From Aureibaculum algae (lineage in GTDB: Bacteria; Bacteroidota; Bacteroidia; Flavobacteriales; Flavobacteriaceae), in contig NZ_CP040749.1 of the NCBI RefSeq assembly GCF_006065315.1, positions 3,548,501 through 3,612,500 of the forward strand: 64,000 nucleotides of DNA, written 5' to 3'. Positions 30,216-39,270 of this stretch are shown here, piece by piece (within the stretch, counting starts at the first letter, position 1; every line of letters starts with the position of its first letter). The notes beneath the pieces are model-generated. The model saw only the letters and a list, made by a program, of their open reading frames with translations. It was not told the origin of the DNA and did no database searches. The translations under genes and the position numbers were made by a program.

Positions 30216-31565
30216 TTATTTATGTTGGCTACTATCTACCTCCATAATTTCAATCTGAGACTCATCTCTTTTTGATTTTAAAAGAAATTTTTTTGAATCT
30301 TTATTAATTAGATATTTATCACCTTTTAAATACACAATTGCGGCTCCATTAATAAATTTGGTGACTATACCCTTATAAATAGACTCAATTTGTAACTCCC
30401 CTTTTTTATTTATATATCCCCAATTATTATACTCTTGCTCATACGCTGCTAATCCATCAGAAAAAGGTTTGAGTAAAAGGCCTTCAAACTTAAAGTCTAT
30501 AACTACTTTATGATTGCTATTAATAAAACCCCATTTTTTATTTAGTTTTACTGGAGCCAAACCTTCTGAAAAACTACTTACATCTTCATAAATTAATGGA
30601 ATAATCAATTTTCCCTTTTTATTTATAAATCCATATTTATCATTTTTCTTAACAGAGGCAAACCCATTATTAAAAGAACCTATCTCATCGTATTCTGGCT
30701 TCAACAAAAGTTGAATGTTTTTATCTAAAAGACCGTACTTGTAATCTTTATTACGAATATAATAACCATCGAAGTCACCGCTTAAATAAATTGACTCATA
30801 AGTTGGAGGCAAAATTATTTTTCCATTGGCATTTATAAAACCAAATTTTCCATTTGCATCCTTTCTTACTTTAGCTTTACCATTGTTAAAAGAAGAAGCG
30901 GAATAAAAATTAGTATCAAACAATAGATCACCATTACTTTTTTTATAACCATATTTCTTATCCAATTGAAAAATGAAAGTATCTGTATTTTTATCGTAAG
31001 AGAAGATTCTATGTTTAAATTTTTTAGAAATTAGCTTCCCTTTGTAATCAACTAAAAAATAATTATCCGCTTCTTTAACGATAATATTTCTCTTGTCCTC
31101 CGGAGAAACTAAATCATAATTTGCTTTAAGAAACTCTTCTCCATTTTTATTTACAAGTCCAAATTTTTCATTTTCTTCGTATCTAAACACTCCTGAAACA
31201 GCGGTATATCTAAGTTCATCATATAGCGGTTTAACAAGGTGCTGACCATCTAAACTCATTACGCCATACTTCCCTTTCAATTTAAAAACAATATAATCAC
31301 CAATGCTGTAATTGTCACCTAATCGCCAAACATCAAGCAACCCATCTTGATGGATTTTATTATAATAAGATATGGTAAAGCCACCCAATTGTTCATAAAC
31401 AGGATCCACAACAATTTCCATTTTATTGTTTACCAATCCTTTTTTTCCATTTCTTTCAAATACATAAATATCTCTATGTTCTTCTTGAGAAAAAGAATTT
31501 AACGAATTAATCAACAAAAAAAGAAGACAATATGTAATCTTACTCTTCTTGATTGCTTTTATCAT
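30216..31565 (-). CDS. WG-repeat protein, exported
   Basis: 449 residues with a signal peptide (about 1-27, ending NSFSQ). The rest is a tandem array of about ten WG/KWG repeats, each with a core like KYGFINKKGKLIIPLIYEDVSSFSEGLAPVK. Such arrays form beta-structured solenoids or propellers and usually serve as binding scaffolds. No catalytic domain is visible. It lies between lysS (24 bp gap) and the methyltransferase gene, all on the minus strand. Confidence 0.85.
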   Translation of the reverse strand: MIKAIKKSKITYCLLFLLINSLNSFSQEEHRDIYVFERNGKKGLVNNKMEIVVDPVYEQLGGFTISYYNKIHQDGLLDVWRLGDNYSIGDYIVFKLKGKYGVMSLDGQHLVKPLYDELRYTAVSGVFRYEENEKFGLVNKNGEEFLKANYDLVSPEDKRNIIVKEADNYFLVDYKGKLISKKFKHRIFSYDKNTDTFIFQLDKKYGYKKSNGDLLFDTNFYSASSFNNGKAKVRKDANGKFGFINANGKIILPPTYESIYLSGDFDGYYIRNKDYKYGLLDKNIQLLLKPEYDEIGSFNNGFASVKKNDKYGFINKKGKLIIPLIYEDVSSFSEGLAPVKLNKKWGFINSNHKVVIDFKFEGLLLKPFSDGLAAYEQEYNNWGYINKKGELQIESIYKGIVTKFINGAAIVYLKGDKYLINKDSKKFLLKSKRDESQIEIMEVDSSQHK

Positions 31566-31589
31566 TTGACTTTATGGACTTAAAAAGTT

Positions 31590-33281
31590 TTAAACTGCAG
31601 ATACAAAAAGACCTTCCTCCGTTTTAGAAACTTCAGCTAATTTATTTTTGGTCAACCCTTTTATGGTCTTATCCCATTTTTTATTACTCAAACCTGATTG
31701 CGATTTAAGTACATTTAAATCTATTGGAGTGTTTGCTTTTAGTATTTTTAAAACTGCCTTTTCTTCCTCAGTCATTTCAATAGCTTTTCTTTCTGGACGC
31801 ATTTGAGGAAAGAACAATACTTCTTGAATAGATTGCTGATTGGTTAAAAACATAATTAATCTATCCATTCCAATTCCCAACCCAGAGGTTGGTGGCATAC
31901 CATATTCTAATGCACGTAAAAAGTCATAATCTATAAATTCTGTAGCTTCATCATCACCTTTTTGTGCTAATTTTAATTGGTGTTCAAAACGTTCTCTTTG
32001 GTCTATCGGATCGTTCAATTCAGAATATGCATTCGCAACTTCCTTACCACAAACCATTAACTCAAAACGCTCTGTTAATTCCGGATTTGTACGATGTTCT
32101 TTACACAATGGGCTCATCTCTTTTGGATAATCAGTTATGTACGTAGGCTGTATATAATTACCTTCACATTTTTCTCCAAAAATCTCATCTATCAACTTTC
32201 CTTTCCCCATAGTTTCGTCAACATCAATCCCCATACCCTTAGCAGCTTGACGAATTTCATCTTCTGATTTATTGGTAATATCAAATCCTGTAAACTCAAT
32301 AATAGCATCGGTCATTGTTACTCTTTTGTAAGGAGCCTTAAAATTAATTTTATGTTCTCCAAAAGTAGCTTCTGAGGTTCCGTTTACGGCAACAGCACAA
32401 TATTCTAACAGGTTTTCTACAAACTCCATCATCCAATTATAATCTTTGTACGCTACATAAATTTCCATAGCTGTAAATTCAGGATTATGCGTTCTGTCCA
32501 TCCCTTCATTACGGAAGTTTTTAGAAAACTCATAAACACCATCAAAACCACCAACAATTAATCTTTTTAGATATAATTCATTAGCAATACGCATATACAA
32601 TGGCATATCTAAACTATTATGATGCGTAACAAATGGTCTTGCTGCAGCACCTCCTGGAATTGGTTGTAATACTGGCGTTTCAACTTCAAAATAACCAGCG
32701 TCATTAAAATATTTACGCATCGCATTAAAAAGCTTTGTACGTTTTACAAATACTTCTTTAACATGTGGGTTTACTACCAAATCTGCATAACGTTGACGGT
32801 AACGCATTTCGGGGTCATTAAATTCGTCATGCGTATTACCTTCAGCATCTACCTTAGGTAATGGTAACGGTTTTAGTGTTTTACTTAAAAGCGTAAAATT
32901 CTTTACTTTTATCGTTTTTTCACCCACTTTAGTTAGAAATAACTCCCCTTCAATTCCTATAAAGTCGCCAATGTCTAATAATTTTTTATAGACAGTGTTG
33001 TATTTCGTTTTATCTTCACCAGTACAAATTTCATCACGGTTAAAATAGACTTGTATTCTACCATCACTATCTTGCAACTCAGCAAAACTAGCATTTCCTT
33101 GTATACGGCGTGACATTAATCGTCCAGCAACAATAACCTTTTTCCCTTCTTCAAATTCAGATTTCACCTTCTTAGAAGTATGATCTAATGGATATAAATC
33201 TGCTGGATAAGGATTGATTCCTAACTCACGAAGTTTTTGTAATTTTTCTCGTCTTACGATTTCTTGTTCTGACAATGCCAT
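31590..33281 (-). CDS. lysS: Lysyl-tRNA synthetase, class II, with C-terminal extension
   Basis: 563 residues. The OB-fold anticodon-binding domain (VIVAGRLMSRRIQGNASFAELQDSDGRIQVYF) is at 47-80. Class II motif 2 is FRNEGMDRTHNPEFT and motif 3 is GLGIGMDRLIMFL. It charges tRNA-Lys. The usual enzyme ends shortly after LFFPQMRPE. Here about 65 further residues follow (TEEEKAVLKILKANTPIDLNVLKSQ... WDKTIKGL), resembling a winged-helix fold. On the minus strand a TATCTTTG -7 element lies at 33304-33311. Confidence 0.96.
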   Translation of the reverse strand: MALSEQEIVRREKLQKLRELGINPYPADLYPLDHTSKKVKSEFEEGKKVIVAGRLMSRRIQGNASFAELQDSDGRIQVYFNRDEICTGEDKTKYNTVYKKLLDIGDFIGIEGELFLTKVGEKTIKVKNFTLLSKTLKPLPLPKVDAEGNTHDEFNDPEMRYRQRYADLVVNPHVKEVFVKRTKLFNAMRKYFNDAGYFEVETPVLQPIPGGAAARPFVTHHNSLDMPLYMRIANELYLKRLIVGGFDGVYEFSKNFRNEGMDRTHNPEFTAMEIYVAYKDYNWMMEFVENLLEYCAVAVNGTSEATFGEHKINFKAPYKRVTMTDAIIEFTGFDITNKSEDEIRQAAKGMGIDVDETMGKGKLIDEIFGEKCEGNYIQPTYITDYPKEMSPLCKEHRTNPELTERFELMVCGKEVANAYSELNDPIDQRERFEHQLKLAQKGDDEATEFIDYDFLRALEYGMPPTSGLGIGMDRLIMFLTNQQSIQEVLFFPQMRPERKAIEMTEEEKAVLKILKANTPIDLNVLKSQSGLSNKKWDKTIKGLTKNKLAEVSKTEEGLFVSAV

Positions 33282-33362
33282 ATAAATGCTATTAATTTGG
33301 CGGCAAAGATATGATATTTTCTAAACAAAAACTTGTAACAAAACACTATAAACTACGACTTA

Positions 33363-33389
33363 TTGGTAGATAAAATTCTACTATCTTTG
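33363..33389 (+). promoter_or_regulatory. Probable promoter of the yqaE-like gene
   Basis: TATCTTTG (33382-33389) is an exact TAnnTTTG element, 14 bp before the ATG at 33404, with TTG at 33363-33365 (16-nt spacer, slightly short). Confidence 0.5.
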
Positions 33390-33403
33390 TAAACTAAATT
33401 ATT

Positions 33404-33562
33404 ATGGGTTGTTTTAGGGTATTGCTCTCAATTATATGTCCGCCTTTGGCAGTTATAGATAAAGGCTGTGGATCAATGGTAATTGTTTTCCTTTTAACCT
33501 TATGTGGTTGGGTGCCTGGGGTAATTGCAGCTTTAATTATTTTGAATAATCCTAAAAATTAA
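33404..33562 (+). CDS. YqaE/Pmp3-family small membrane protein
   Basis: 52 residues, easily missed because of its size. The family pattern is complete: an N-terminal helix with ICPPLAVIDKGCG, then a second helix FLLTLCGWVPGVIAALIIL. Pmp3/YqaE proteins are two-helix inner-membrane proteins induced by salt, cold or envelope stress in many organisms. The start ATG sits 14 bp after a -7 element. The lipoprotein gene at 33570 follows 7 bp after the stop, so they form a small operon. Confidence 0.9.
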   Translation: MGCFRVLLSIICPPLAVIDKGCGSMVIVFLLTLCGWVPGVIAALIILNNPKN

Positions 33563-33569
33563 AATTACT

Positions 33570-34301
33570 ATGTTAAGAAATTTATTAATTGTTACTAGTT
33601 TATTGTTTTTACTGACCAGCTGTGCTTTTACAGAAGAAATCCATATTAATAATGATGGTAGTGGAACCTACAATTTTAAAATTGATATGAGCGAAATGAT
33701 GCAAGAAATGCAAGACATGGGTACAAAAGACTCTACAGCTGCCTCAAAATCGATAGACACCACCTTCAATTTTAAAGATATTTTAGATGAGAAAAAAGAC
33801 AGTATTGCACAATTGTCTAAAGAAGAACAGGCGGCTATAAAAGCCATAGCTGATATGAATTTGCACCTTCAGGTTGATGATGAAAAAGGCAAAATGCTCA
33901 TGGATTTTGGTTTAAACTTTAAAGATGTTTCTGAAATAAAGAATATGGAAGAAAAACTGACTAAAGCAATGTCCGTAAATAAAAACAAAGGTAATGCTCC
34001 TTTGATGAACAAATCAAATGTGACTTTTAGCCTAAATGGTAATAATTTCGTTAGAAAAACTATTCCAAAAAAATTGACGACAGAAGAAGAAAATGAAGTT
34101 GATAAAAGTATACAACAATCAGGTTCTTTTCTAGATGGTAGCATGTATAAACTAATTTATCATTTTGAGAAAAAAATTAAAAGTGTTTCACATAAAAAAG
34201 CAAGTATTAGTAACGATGGTAAAACATTAACTATTGAAGTACCAATGGATTCTTTAGTGAAAAACCCGAAATTACTAGATTTTACATTGAAATTGAAATA
34301 A
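33570..34301 (+). CDS. Lipoprotein of unknown function
   Basis: 243 residues. The lipobox LLTSC puts the lipid-bearing Cys at 17. The mature part starts with AFTEEIHINNDGSGTYNFKIDMS, which resembles the opening strand of flavobacterial proteins built around a beta-sandwich with an amphipathic helix. A charged, Met-rich central segment (MQEMQDMGTKD, QAAIKAIADMN) and a C-terminal beta-rich half follow (TLTIEVPMDSLVKNP). I do not recognise the family. It is cotranscribed with the Pmp3-like gene, which would fit an envelope-stress role; that is inference. Confidence 0.8.
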   Translation: MLRNLLIVTSLLFLLTSCAFTEEIHINNDGSGTYNFKIDMSEMMQEMQDMGTKDSTAASKSIDTTFNFKDILDEKKDSIAQLSKEEQAAIKAIADMNLHLQVDDEKGKMLMDFGLNFKDVSEIKNMEEKLTKAMSVNKNKGNAPLMNKSNVTFSLNGNNFVRKTIPKKLTTEEENEVDKSIQQSGSFLDGSMYKLIYHFEKKIKSVSHKKASISNDGKTLTIEVPMDSLVKNPKLLDFTLKLK

Positions 34302-34302
34302 A

Positions 34303-34337
34303 AATCCCATCCCTAACCCTTCCCTTAGGAAAGGGAA
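34303..34337 (+). repeat. Intergenic repeat with inverted repeat
   Basis: AATCCCATCC followed by TTCCCTTAGGAAAGGGAA (a hairpin at 34320-34337). A degraded relative begins at 36226. Short C-rich intergenic repeats of this kind are common between flavobacterial genes; here it could act as a weak terminator. Confidence 0.45.
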
Positions 34338-34350
34338 TTATTATAGACAA

Positions 34351-35073
34351 TTGGAAATAAAAAATAAAAACATACAGCTCCAAGATTTAGGCACAAAAGA
34401 TTATAAAGACACTTGGGATTATCAAGAGGAGCTATTTGATGCTATTATTCAAATAAAACGGAAAAACAGAAATGATAATTTAAGTATTGAAACGCCTAAT
34501 CATTTTTTATTTGTAGAACATCCACATGTTTATACCTTAGGAAAAAGTGGCGATTTAAATAATTTATTATTAGATGAAAAGCAACTTGTAGACAAAGGCA
34601 TCACCTTTCATAAGATTAATAGAGGTGGTGATATTACCTATCACGGTTTTGGACAAATAGTAGGCTACCCTATTTTAGATTTAGATAATTTCTTTAATGA
34701 TATTGGCAAGTATATGCGATCTTTAGAAGAAACCATTATCAGGGTTTTGGCTGAATATGGAATTAAAGGAGAGCGAAGTAAAGGTGAAACAGGGGTTTGG
34801 CTAGATGTTGGCACTCCATTTGCCCGTAAAATTTGTGCGTTAGGTGTGCGAAGTAGTCGTTGGGTAACGATGCATGGTTTTGCTTTAAACGCAAATACCA
34901 ACTTAGGGTATTTTGATCATATTATTCCCTGTGGTATTCGTGGTAAAGCGGTTACCTCTATGGAAGTTGAATTGGGTTCAACATTAAACATTGAAGAAGT
35001 AAAATCTAAAATATTAAAACACTTTACAGATGTGTTTGAAGTAAACTTTGTGAACGACCAAGTGAATATTTAA
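34351..35073 (+). CDS. lipB: Octanoyltransferase (lipoate biosynthesis)
   Basis: 240 residues from the TTG at 34351. No ATG lies near, and homologues begin at this point with the QLQDLGxKDYK segment. The protein transfers octanoate from acyl carrier protein to lipoyl domains. The motif RGGDITYHGFGQIVGYPI (about 92-109), the catalytic Lys in ARKICALGVR and the catalytic Cys in IIPCGIRGKAVTSM are present. It follows the lipoprotein gene after 49 bp that contain a repeat. Confidence 0.95.
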   Translation: MEIKNKNIQLQDLGTKDYKDTWDYQEELFDAIIQIKRKNRNDNLSIETPNHFLFVEHPHVYTLGKSGDLNNLLLDEKQLVDKGITFHKINRGGDITYHGFGQIVGYPILDLDNFFNDIGKYMRSLEETIIRVLAEYGIKGERSKGETGVWLDVGTPFARKICALGVRSSRWVTMHGFALNANTNLGYFDHIIPCGIRGKAVTSMEVELGSTLNIEEVKSKILKHFTDVFEVNFVNDQVNI

Positions 35074-35142
35074 TTCATGGTACTTTTCTTTTGTTGTATA
35101 CTAAAAGTAAGCCCCTAATAATTCACTATGTGACCTTTTGCA

Positions 35143-36192
35143 TCAATCTTCTTCATTAAAATAGACTTTATAATATTGCATTTTACGCTCTTCGTCATAG
35201 CCTTTTTCTAAATACTCTTCAGCTGCATCTGGAGCATCAATATCCAATTTTATTTGAATATTTGTATCTAATTTAATTTCTGTTTTTATCTTTTTCTTTT
35301 GTTTTTTTACAACCGCTTCTGAAATAGAAAACTGATTGCGAACCAATACACCATTTGTGTCTTCAAATTGTTTTTTGTAGCCTTCAAACAATTCTTTTGT
35401 ATTGTCTTCTTCAAAAACCGTTTCTTTAAAATCATCAACATTTACCGTTTCATTTTCCTTAAAAAAGTCAATGGTCTGTGCTAAAAACTGATTTTGTTGT
35501 TGGTTGCCAAACTCTTGTTTTATTACCTCTTCAGAAAAGTCTTTACACAAATCTATATAAACCTGAGTATGTCTATTACTATCATCAGCGAATTTAATAT
35601 TTAAAAAATTCTGTATCCAATATTGAGCGTCGTAATTATTATTATCTACTGTTAAAACAGTATAACCAGCATCATCTTGAGAGTTGATTACCAAACACCC
35701 TTTATCTACTCTTTTTGTACTAATCCCTTTTTGCACAAAAACATCAAAACTATTATCCTCTAAATAGGTTTGAAAAAAGTCTGCTTTGTTTTCAATTTTA
35801 AAAATACCCAACGCTTGCGTATTTACATCTCGGTATTCAATGTCTTCAAACAAAGCAATGATAACGTCACCTGTTTTTATTTGAGCCGAATTTGACTGTT
35901 CAAACAAATGTTTAACTACATTTTTTGAAACTTCAATAAATGAACTCTCCTCTTTAAAAATGTTTTGGGCATAGTTATTAATTTCGTTTAAATTAATATC
36001 TGCATGATGGTTAAAGCGATAGCTTTCCGTTAAATTTCCAAAAGGTTTTAACAAAAAAGGCTGCATTAATTTATAACTATCTTCATCAAACGTTACTACA
36101 TCTTCTGAATACACATTTTTAGCTTCATTAAATTTATTACCTACTTTATGAATAATGAATTTTGAAATAAACGCCTTGTTTCTTTTGATCAT
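35143..36192 (-). CDS. Nucleoid-associated protein, NdpA/YejK family
   Basis: 349 residues without signal peptide or membrane segment. The N terminus (FISKFIIHKVGNKFNEAKNVYSED), the central GDVIIALFEDIEYRDVNTQALGIFKIE and DVFVQKGISTKRVDKGCLVINS, and the YWIQNFLNI segment match the 37-kDa nucleoid-associated family. Its members bind DNA; the role in Bacteroidota is little studied. It converges with lipB (69 bp between stops). Confidence 0.85.
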   Translation of the reverse strand: MIKRNKAFISKFIIHKVGNKFNEAKNVYSEDVVTFDEDSYKLMQPFLLKPFGNLTESYRFNHHADINLNEINNYAQNIFKEESSFIEVSKNVVKHLFEQSNSAQIKTGDVIIALFEDIEYRDVNTQALGIFKIENKADFFQTYLEDNSFDVFVQKGISTKRVDKGCLVINSQDDAGYTVLTVDNNNYDAQYWIQNFLNIKFADDSNRHTQVYIDLCKDFSEEVIKQEFGNQQQNQFLAQTIDFFKENETVNVDDFKETVFEEDNTKELFEGYKKQFEDTNGVLVRNQFSISEAVVKKQKKKIKTEIKLDTNIQIKLDIDAPDAAEEYLEKGYDEERKMQYYKVYFNEED

Positions 36193-36225
36193 TTGGATAG
36201 AAATTTAAGAATGTCAAAAGTAGGG

Positions 36226-36262
36226 AATCCCATCCTGAAATTTTCCTTAAGAAAGAACTTTT
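36226..36262. repeat. Degraded second copy of the intergenic repeat
   Basis: AATCCCATCC (36226-36235) followed by CCTTAAGAAAG, aligning with the element at 34303-34337 but with its inverted repeat eroded. It lies upstream of the ndpA-like gene. Confidence 0.3.
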
Positions 36263-36316
36263 TTCATATTTAAATCTATTGTCAATAGAGGAGATTTATT
36301 TGAATTAATTTTACCT

Positions 36317-36344
36317 AAAAACCGAAGTTATTACTTCGGTTTTT
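36317..36344 (-). terminator. Intrinsic terminator of the S74-domain gene
   Basis: AAAAACCGAAGT / ACTTCGGTTTTT, a perfect 12-bp stem with a 4-nt loop. On the minus strand the stem's own T run forms the U tract. It is 16 bp past the gene's stop. Confidence 0.85.
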
Positions 36345-36360
36345 TAAGCTTTTTTTACTC

Positions 36361-37929
36361 TTATTTATGCTCCAAGGCTTTAATCCTCTTCATTAATTCT
36401 GCATTCTGTTTTTCTAATGAACTGGTTTTATTGTTTAGTTCTTGAACCGCTTTAGTCAGTATAGGTATAAAATCATTGTATCGTAAACTTAAACGTCCAT
36501 CATCTGCTGTAGTAAGCATACCTGTATCTTTATAGCCTATTTTTTGTAATAGCAGTTCTACATCTTGTGCTATAAAACCTATTTCACGGGTATTATTTTC
36601 ATTATTTTTACGGACATAGTCAACTGGTTTTAGTTGCGTTATCATATCTAAGCCATAAGGCAAAGGTTGTACATCATCTTTCCAAGCGGCATCTGAAGTT
36701 ATAGTCCAAGCTACTTGCACACCTGCGTAGGTTATTTGTGAATTACCTATCCTTACTTGATGATTACCAGTGGCATTGGGCACTTGAGAATCTGCACCAA
36801 TACCAATATTATTGCTGCCAGTAGTAAGGTCATTTAAGGCATCATTACCAACAGCTACATTATAGCTAGCCGTAGTATTTTGTAATGCTGCCTTTCCTAT
36901 TGCCGTATTATAGTTTCCTTGTTTATTATTTAAAAGTGAAGAAAATCCAATTGCAGTATTATAATTCCCTATAGAGTTTTCATAAAGTGATTGATAACCA
37001 TTTGCCGTATTTGAATTCCCTGTAGTATTTTTAAAAAGAGCCTCTCTCCCATTTGCTGAATTTTGAGAACCTGAAGTATTTTTATTAAGTGCAAACACTC
37101 CATTAGCAGTATTATAGCTACCAGTGGTATTGCTGTAAAGTGTCTTAAAACCAATAGCGGTATTAACAGAACCTGTAGTATTACTGTAAAGCGCTTGATA
37201 ACCAACACCAACGTTAGCATTTGCAGTACCATCATCGTTCAAACCTGTATCAACACCTATAAATACAGAAGAACCATTATCTGTACCATCGTTATCAGAT
37301 TTGGCGTCTATTAATTCGTTAATACGTGATGCTCCTTTATTATTATCTATATAGCTTTTTACTGCTTTTTCAGTAGGTATCGCATCATCACTATTACCTG
37401 CCAATGTTCCATCTATAGAAATTTCATTAGCAGTTGAACCCAATTCTAATTTGATATTACCATCTACCTCTAGGTCACTTCCAACTTTAACTAAACCACC
37501 GTTTGTATTAAATATATCACCACCATCGTTATACCAATAATTATCACCCGAACTTAAAGCATATGGAACTGCCTGCATTTCTGTAGTGCCAATTTCATTT
37601 CCATTAATAGATACAATTAACTGAACACCAATATTAGACCATTCAAAATCATAATATCTACCTTCAGTTGCTGTACCGCTTCCAATTTTTAAGCTAAATA
37701 CACCATTGGCATCTGTAGTAACTGTATGATTTTCAGAATAATCATCACCAACATCAAGTACATGGCGTATGCTAACGCCGACAATGATCGTTTCATTAGC
37801 CATTACTTCTCCAGACGCGTTACTAGCTACACCTTGATAATTAATATAGCCTGAGTAGCCTTGAGCAAAGGAGGTTGTATAAATTCCTAGACTTAAGAAG
37901 AAGGTTAAAAGTTGTAGTTTTTTTTTCAT
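36361..37929 (-). CDS. Fibre-like surface protein with S74 auto-chaperone domain
   Basis: 522 residues with a signal peptide (1-22, ending TTSFAQ). Residues about 25-125 form a beta-sandwich start typical of flavobacterial fibre proteins. Residues about 225-395 carry about eight 22-residue repeats of the type YNTAIGFxSLxxNTTGS, resembling the YadA-head left-handed roll. Residues about 405-510 are an intramolecular chaperone (peptidase S74) domain. SDAAWKDD has the Ser and the Lys five residues apart, as in endosialidase tail spikes. A terminal coiled coil (NNKTSSLEKQNAELMKRIKALE) should trimerise it. It would trimerise, cut itself and remain on the surface. It is downstream of a T9SS substrate gene. 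Confidence 0.82.
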   Translation of the reverse strand: MKKKLQLLTFFLSLGIYTTSFAQGYSGYINYQGVASNASGEVMANETIIVGVSIRHVLDVGDDYSENHTVTTDANGVFSLKIGSGTATEGRYYDFEWSNIGVQLIVSINGNEIGTTEMQAVPYALSSGDNYWYNDGGDIFNTNGGLVKVGSDLEVDGNIKLELGSTANEISIDGTLAGNSDDAIPTEKAVKSYIDNNKGASRINELIDAKSDNDGTDNGSSVFIGVDTGLNDDGTANANVGVGYQALYSNTTGSVNTAIGFKTLYSNTTGSYNTANGVFALNKNTSGSQNSANGREALFKNTTGNSNTANGYQSLYENSIGNYNTAIGFSSLLNNKQGNYNTAIGKAALQNTTASYNVAVGNDALNDLTTGSNNIGIGADSQVPNATGNHQVRIGNSQITYAGVQVAWTITSDAAWKDDVQPLPYGLDMITQLKPVDYVRKNNENNTREIGFIAQDVELLLQKIGYKDTGMLTTADDGRLSLRYNDFIPILTKAVQELNNKTSSLEKQNAELMKRIKALEHK

Positions 37930-38008
37930 GATTTCTAGTGTTTAATTTAATAAAACACCCTTAAAGTCCCCTCAAGGAGACAAACATTTCAAAAGGGCAT
38001 TTTTATAT

Positions 38009-38488
38009 TTATTTTTTAATAATTTTAAAGGTTTTTACGGTTTTATAATCTGAAAAATGCAGATTGACCAAATACAGTCCATTTTGTAATTGACTGAGAT
38101 CTAAGCTGTTGTTTTGAGTGCTGAGTTTTTCTGTTCTTACTATTTGTCCAGTACTGTTGTAAATGACAACCTTGGTTTTGCCAGCAACATCGGTGAAGTC
38201 AATTTTTAAATTGTCAGATACAGGGTTCGGATATACTTTAATAGCCGAACTCAATAATTGTTCATCAACTGCTAAGGTACTGCTCAAAGCTGCTCCTGCT
38301 AAAAAGCCTTGATTGATAGTTACTCCGCTACCTATTTTACCCATAACAGGTTCTCCGACGGTAAAAGTCAGTGAATTATCGCCATTAATGATGGTTTCAC
38401 CACCTGAAGCTACCACCTGTTTGTCAATGGTTTGGGCTGATGTCATAATTATAGATGTTAGCATTAAAAGTGTTAGTATTGTTCTCAT
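38009..38488 (-). CDS. T9SS-exported protein (type A sorting domain)
   Basis: 159 residues: signal peptide 1-19 (ending TSAQ), a short mature region (SGGETIINGDNSLTFTVGEPV) seen at the start of many T9SS fibre-like proteins, and a C-terminal sorting domain from about residue 80 (IKVYPNPVSDNLKIDF, then LQNGLYLVNLHFSDYKTVKTFKIIKK). Apart from the export signals there are only about 55 residues of mature protein. It lies 79 bp upstream of the S74-domain gene and may be its operon partner. Confidence 0.85.
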   Translation of the reverse strand: MRTILTLLMLTSIIMTSAQTIDKQVVASGGETIINGDNSLTFTVGEPVMGKIGSGVTINQGFLAGAALSSTLAVDEQLLSSAIKVYPNPVSDNLKIDFTDVAGKTKVVIYNSTGQIVRTEKLSTQNNSLDLSQLQNGLYLVNLHFSDYKTVKTFKIIKK

Positions 38489-38548
38489 TGCTTATTTGTT
38501 TTAGTTTGTCGATGAAATTATTATGAGTATTCATGTATAAGTTCATAA

Positions 38549-39157
38549 CTATTTATTAAAAAGTGCATCCATATCTGAATACTGAATACCTGAAAAATTT
38601 AAATCGCTGATAGTAATTACTGCATCATCTGCATTTTCTAACAATTCCTTTTCATATTTAATTTTAAAGTTTTTTATAGAAGCATTTCCTAAAACCGTTT
38701 TAGGATCGGAAAGGTTGAGCGTTCCAGATAAGTCACTTTCAGGATACTTATGGCGAGAATTGGTATAAAAGCCATATACACCGGATACAGAACCGCCTCC
38801 CTTTTTTGGTAGTTTAAGTTGTATCATAGCACTTTCTAATTCAAAAGAATCGCCATCGTAATACAATTGAATGCTCTCACTACCTTTTTTTAATTGCTTT
38901 TTAAAAGTAATAATAGCGGTACGCTTACCCGTCTTTTTATCTCTAGAGACTATGCCAGACCCTTTAGTATATGACCAGTCTTGACCATTTATTTTACATA
39001 AATAAGTACCATCATTGGTCGTTTTTGAAGGTTCTACTTTTGCTTTTAATTGTTGTGTTTTTTCTGCTTTCACAACATCAGTTTCCTTATTAACCTTCTC
39101 TTTATTACATGAAATAATAAATAGTGTGGCAAAAAACATGTAGTATATTGTTTTCAT
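38549..39157 (-). CDS. Lipoprotein of unknown function
   Basis: 202 residues, lipobox FIISC with the Cys at 17. The mature part begins with a charged linker (NKEKVNKETDVVKAEKTQQLKAK), then a compact domain with YLCKINGQDWSYTKGSGIVSRDKKTGKRTAIITF, recognisable from DUF-type lipoproteins with an NGxxW start, and ELESAMIQLKLPKKGGGSVSGVYGFYTNS. No catalytic residues are recognised. It is upstream of the T9SS substrate and S74 genes on the same strand (60 bp gap). Confidence 0.75.
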   Translation of the reverse strand: MKTIYYMFFATLFIISCNKEKVNKETDVVKAEKTQQLKAKVEPSKTTNDGTYLCKINGQDWSYTKGSGIVSRDKKTGKRTAIITFKKQLKKGSESIQLYYDGDSFELESAMIQLKLPKKGGGSVSGVYGFYTNSRHKYPESDLSGTLNLSDPKTVLGNASIKNFKIKYEKELLENADDAVITISDLNFSGIQYSDMDALFNK

Positions 39158-39270
39158 TATTTTGTGGATTAGGGTTGTTATAATATAAAAGGATTTATTG
39201 TACCGAAAACCTTTAAAACTAGATTTTGATGAATAAAAAGCGGTTGTAACTAGCTGTTCTTAAACTTACT

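Noticed and set aside
36969..37235. Tandem repeats in the S74 gene as a possible CRISPR or DNA satellite
   Set aside because: The repeats are in-frame protein repeats with variable codons and no unique spacers.
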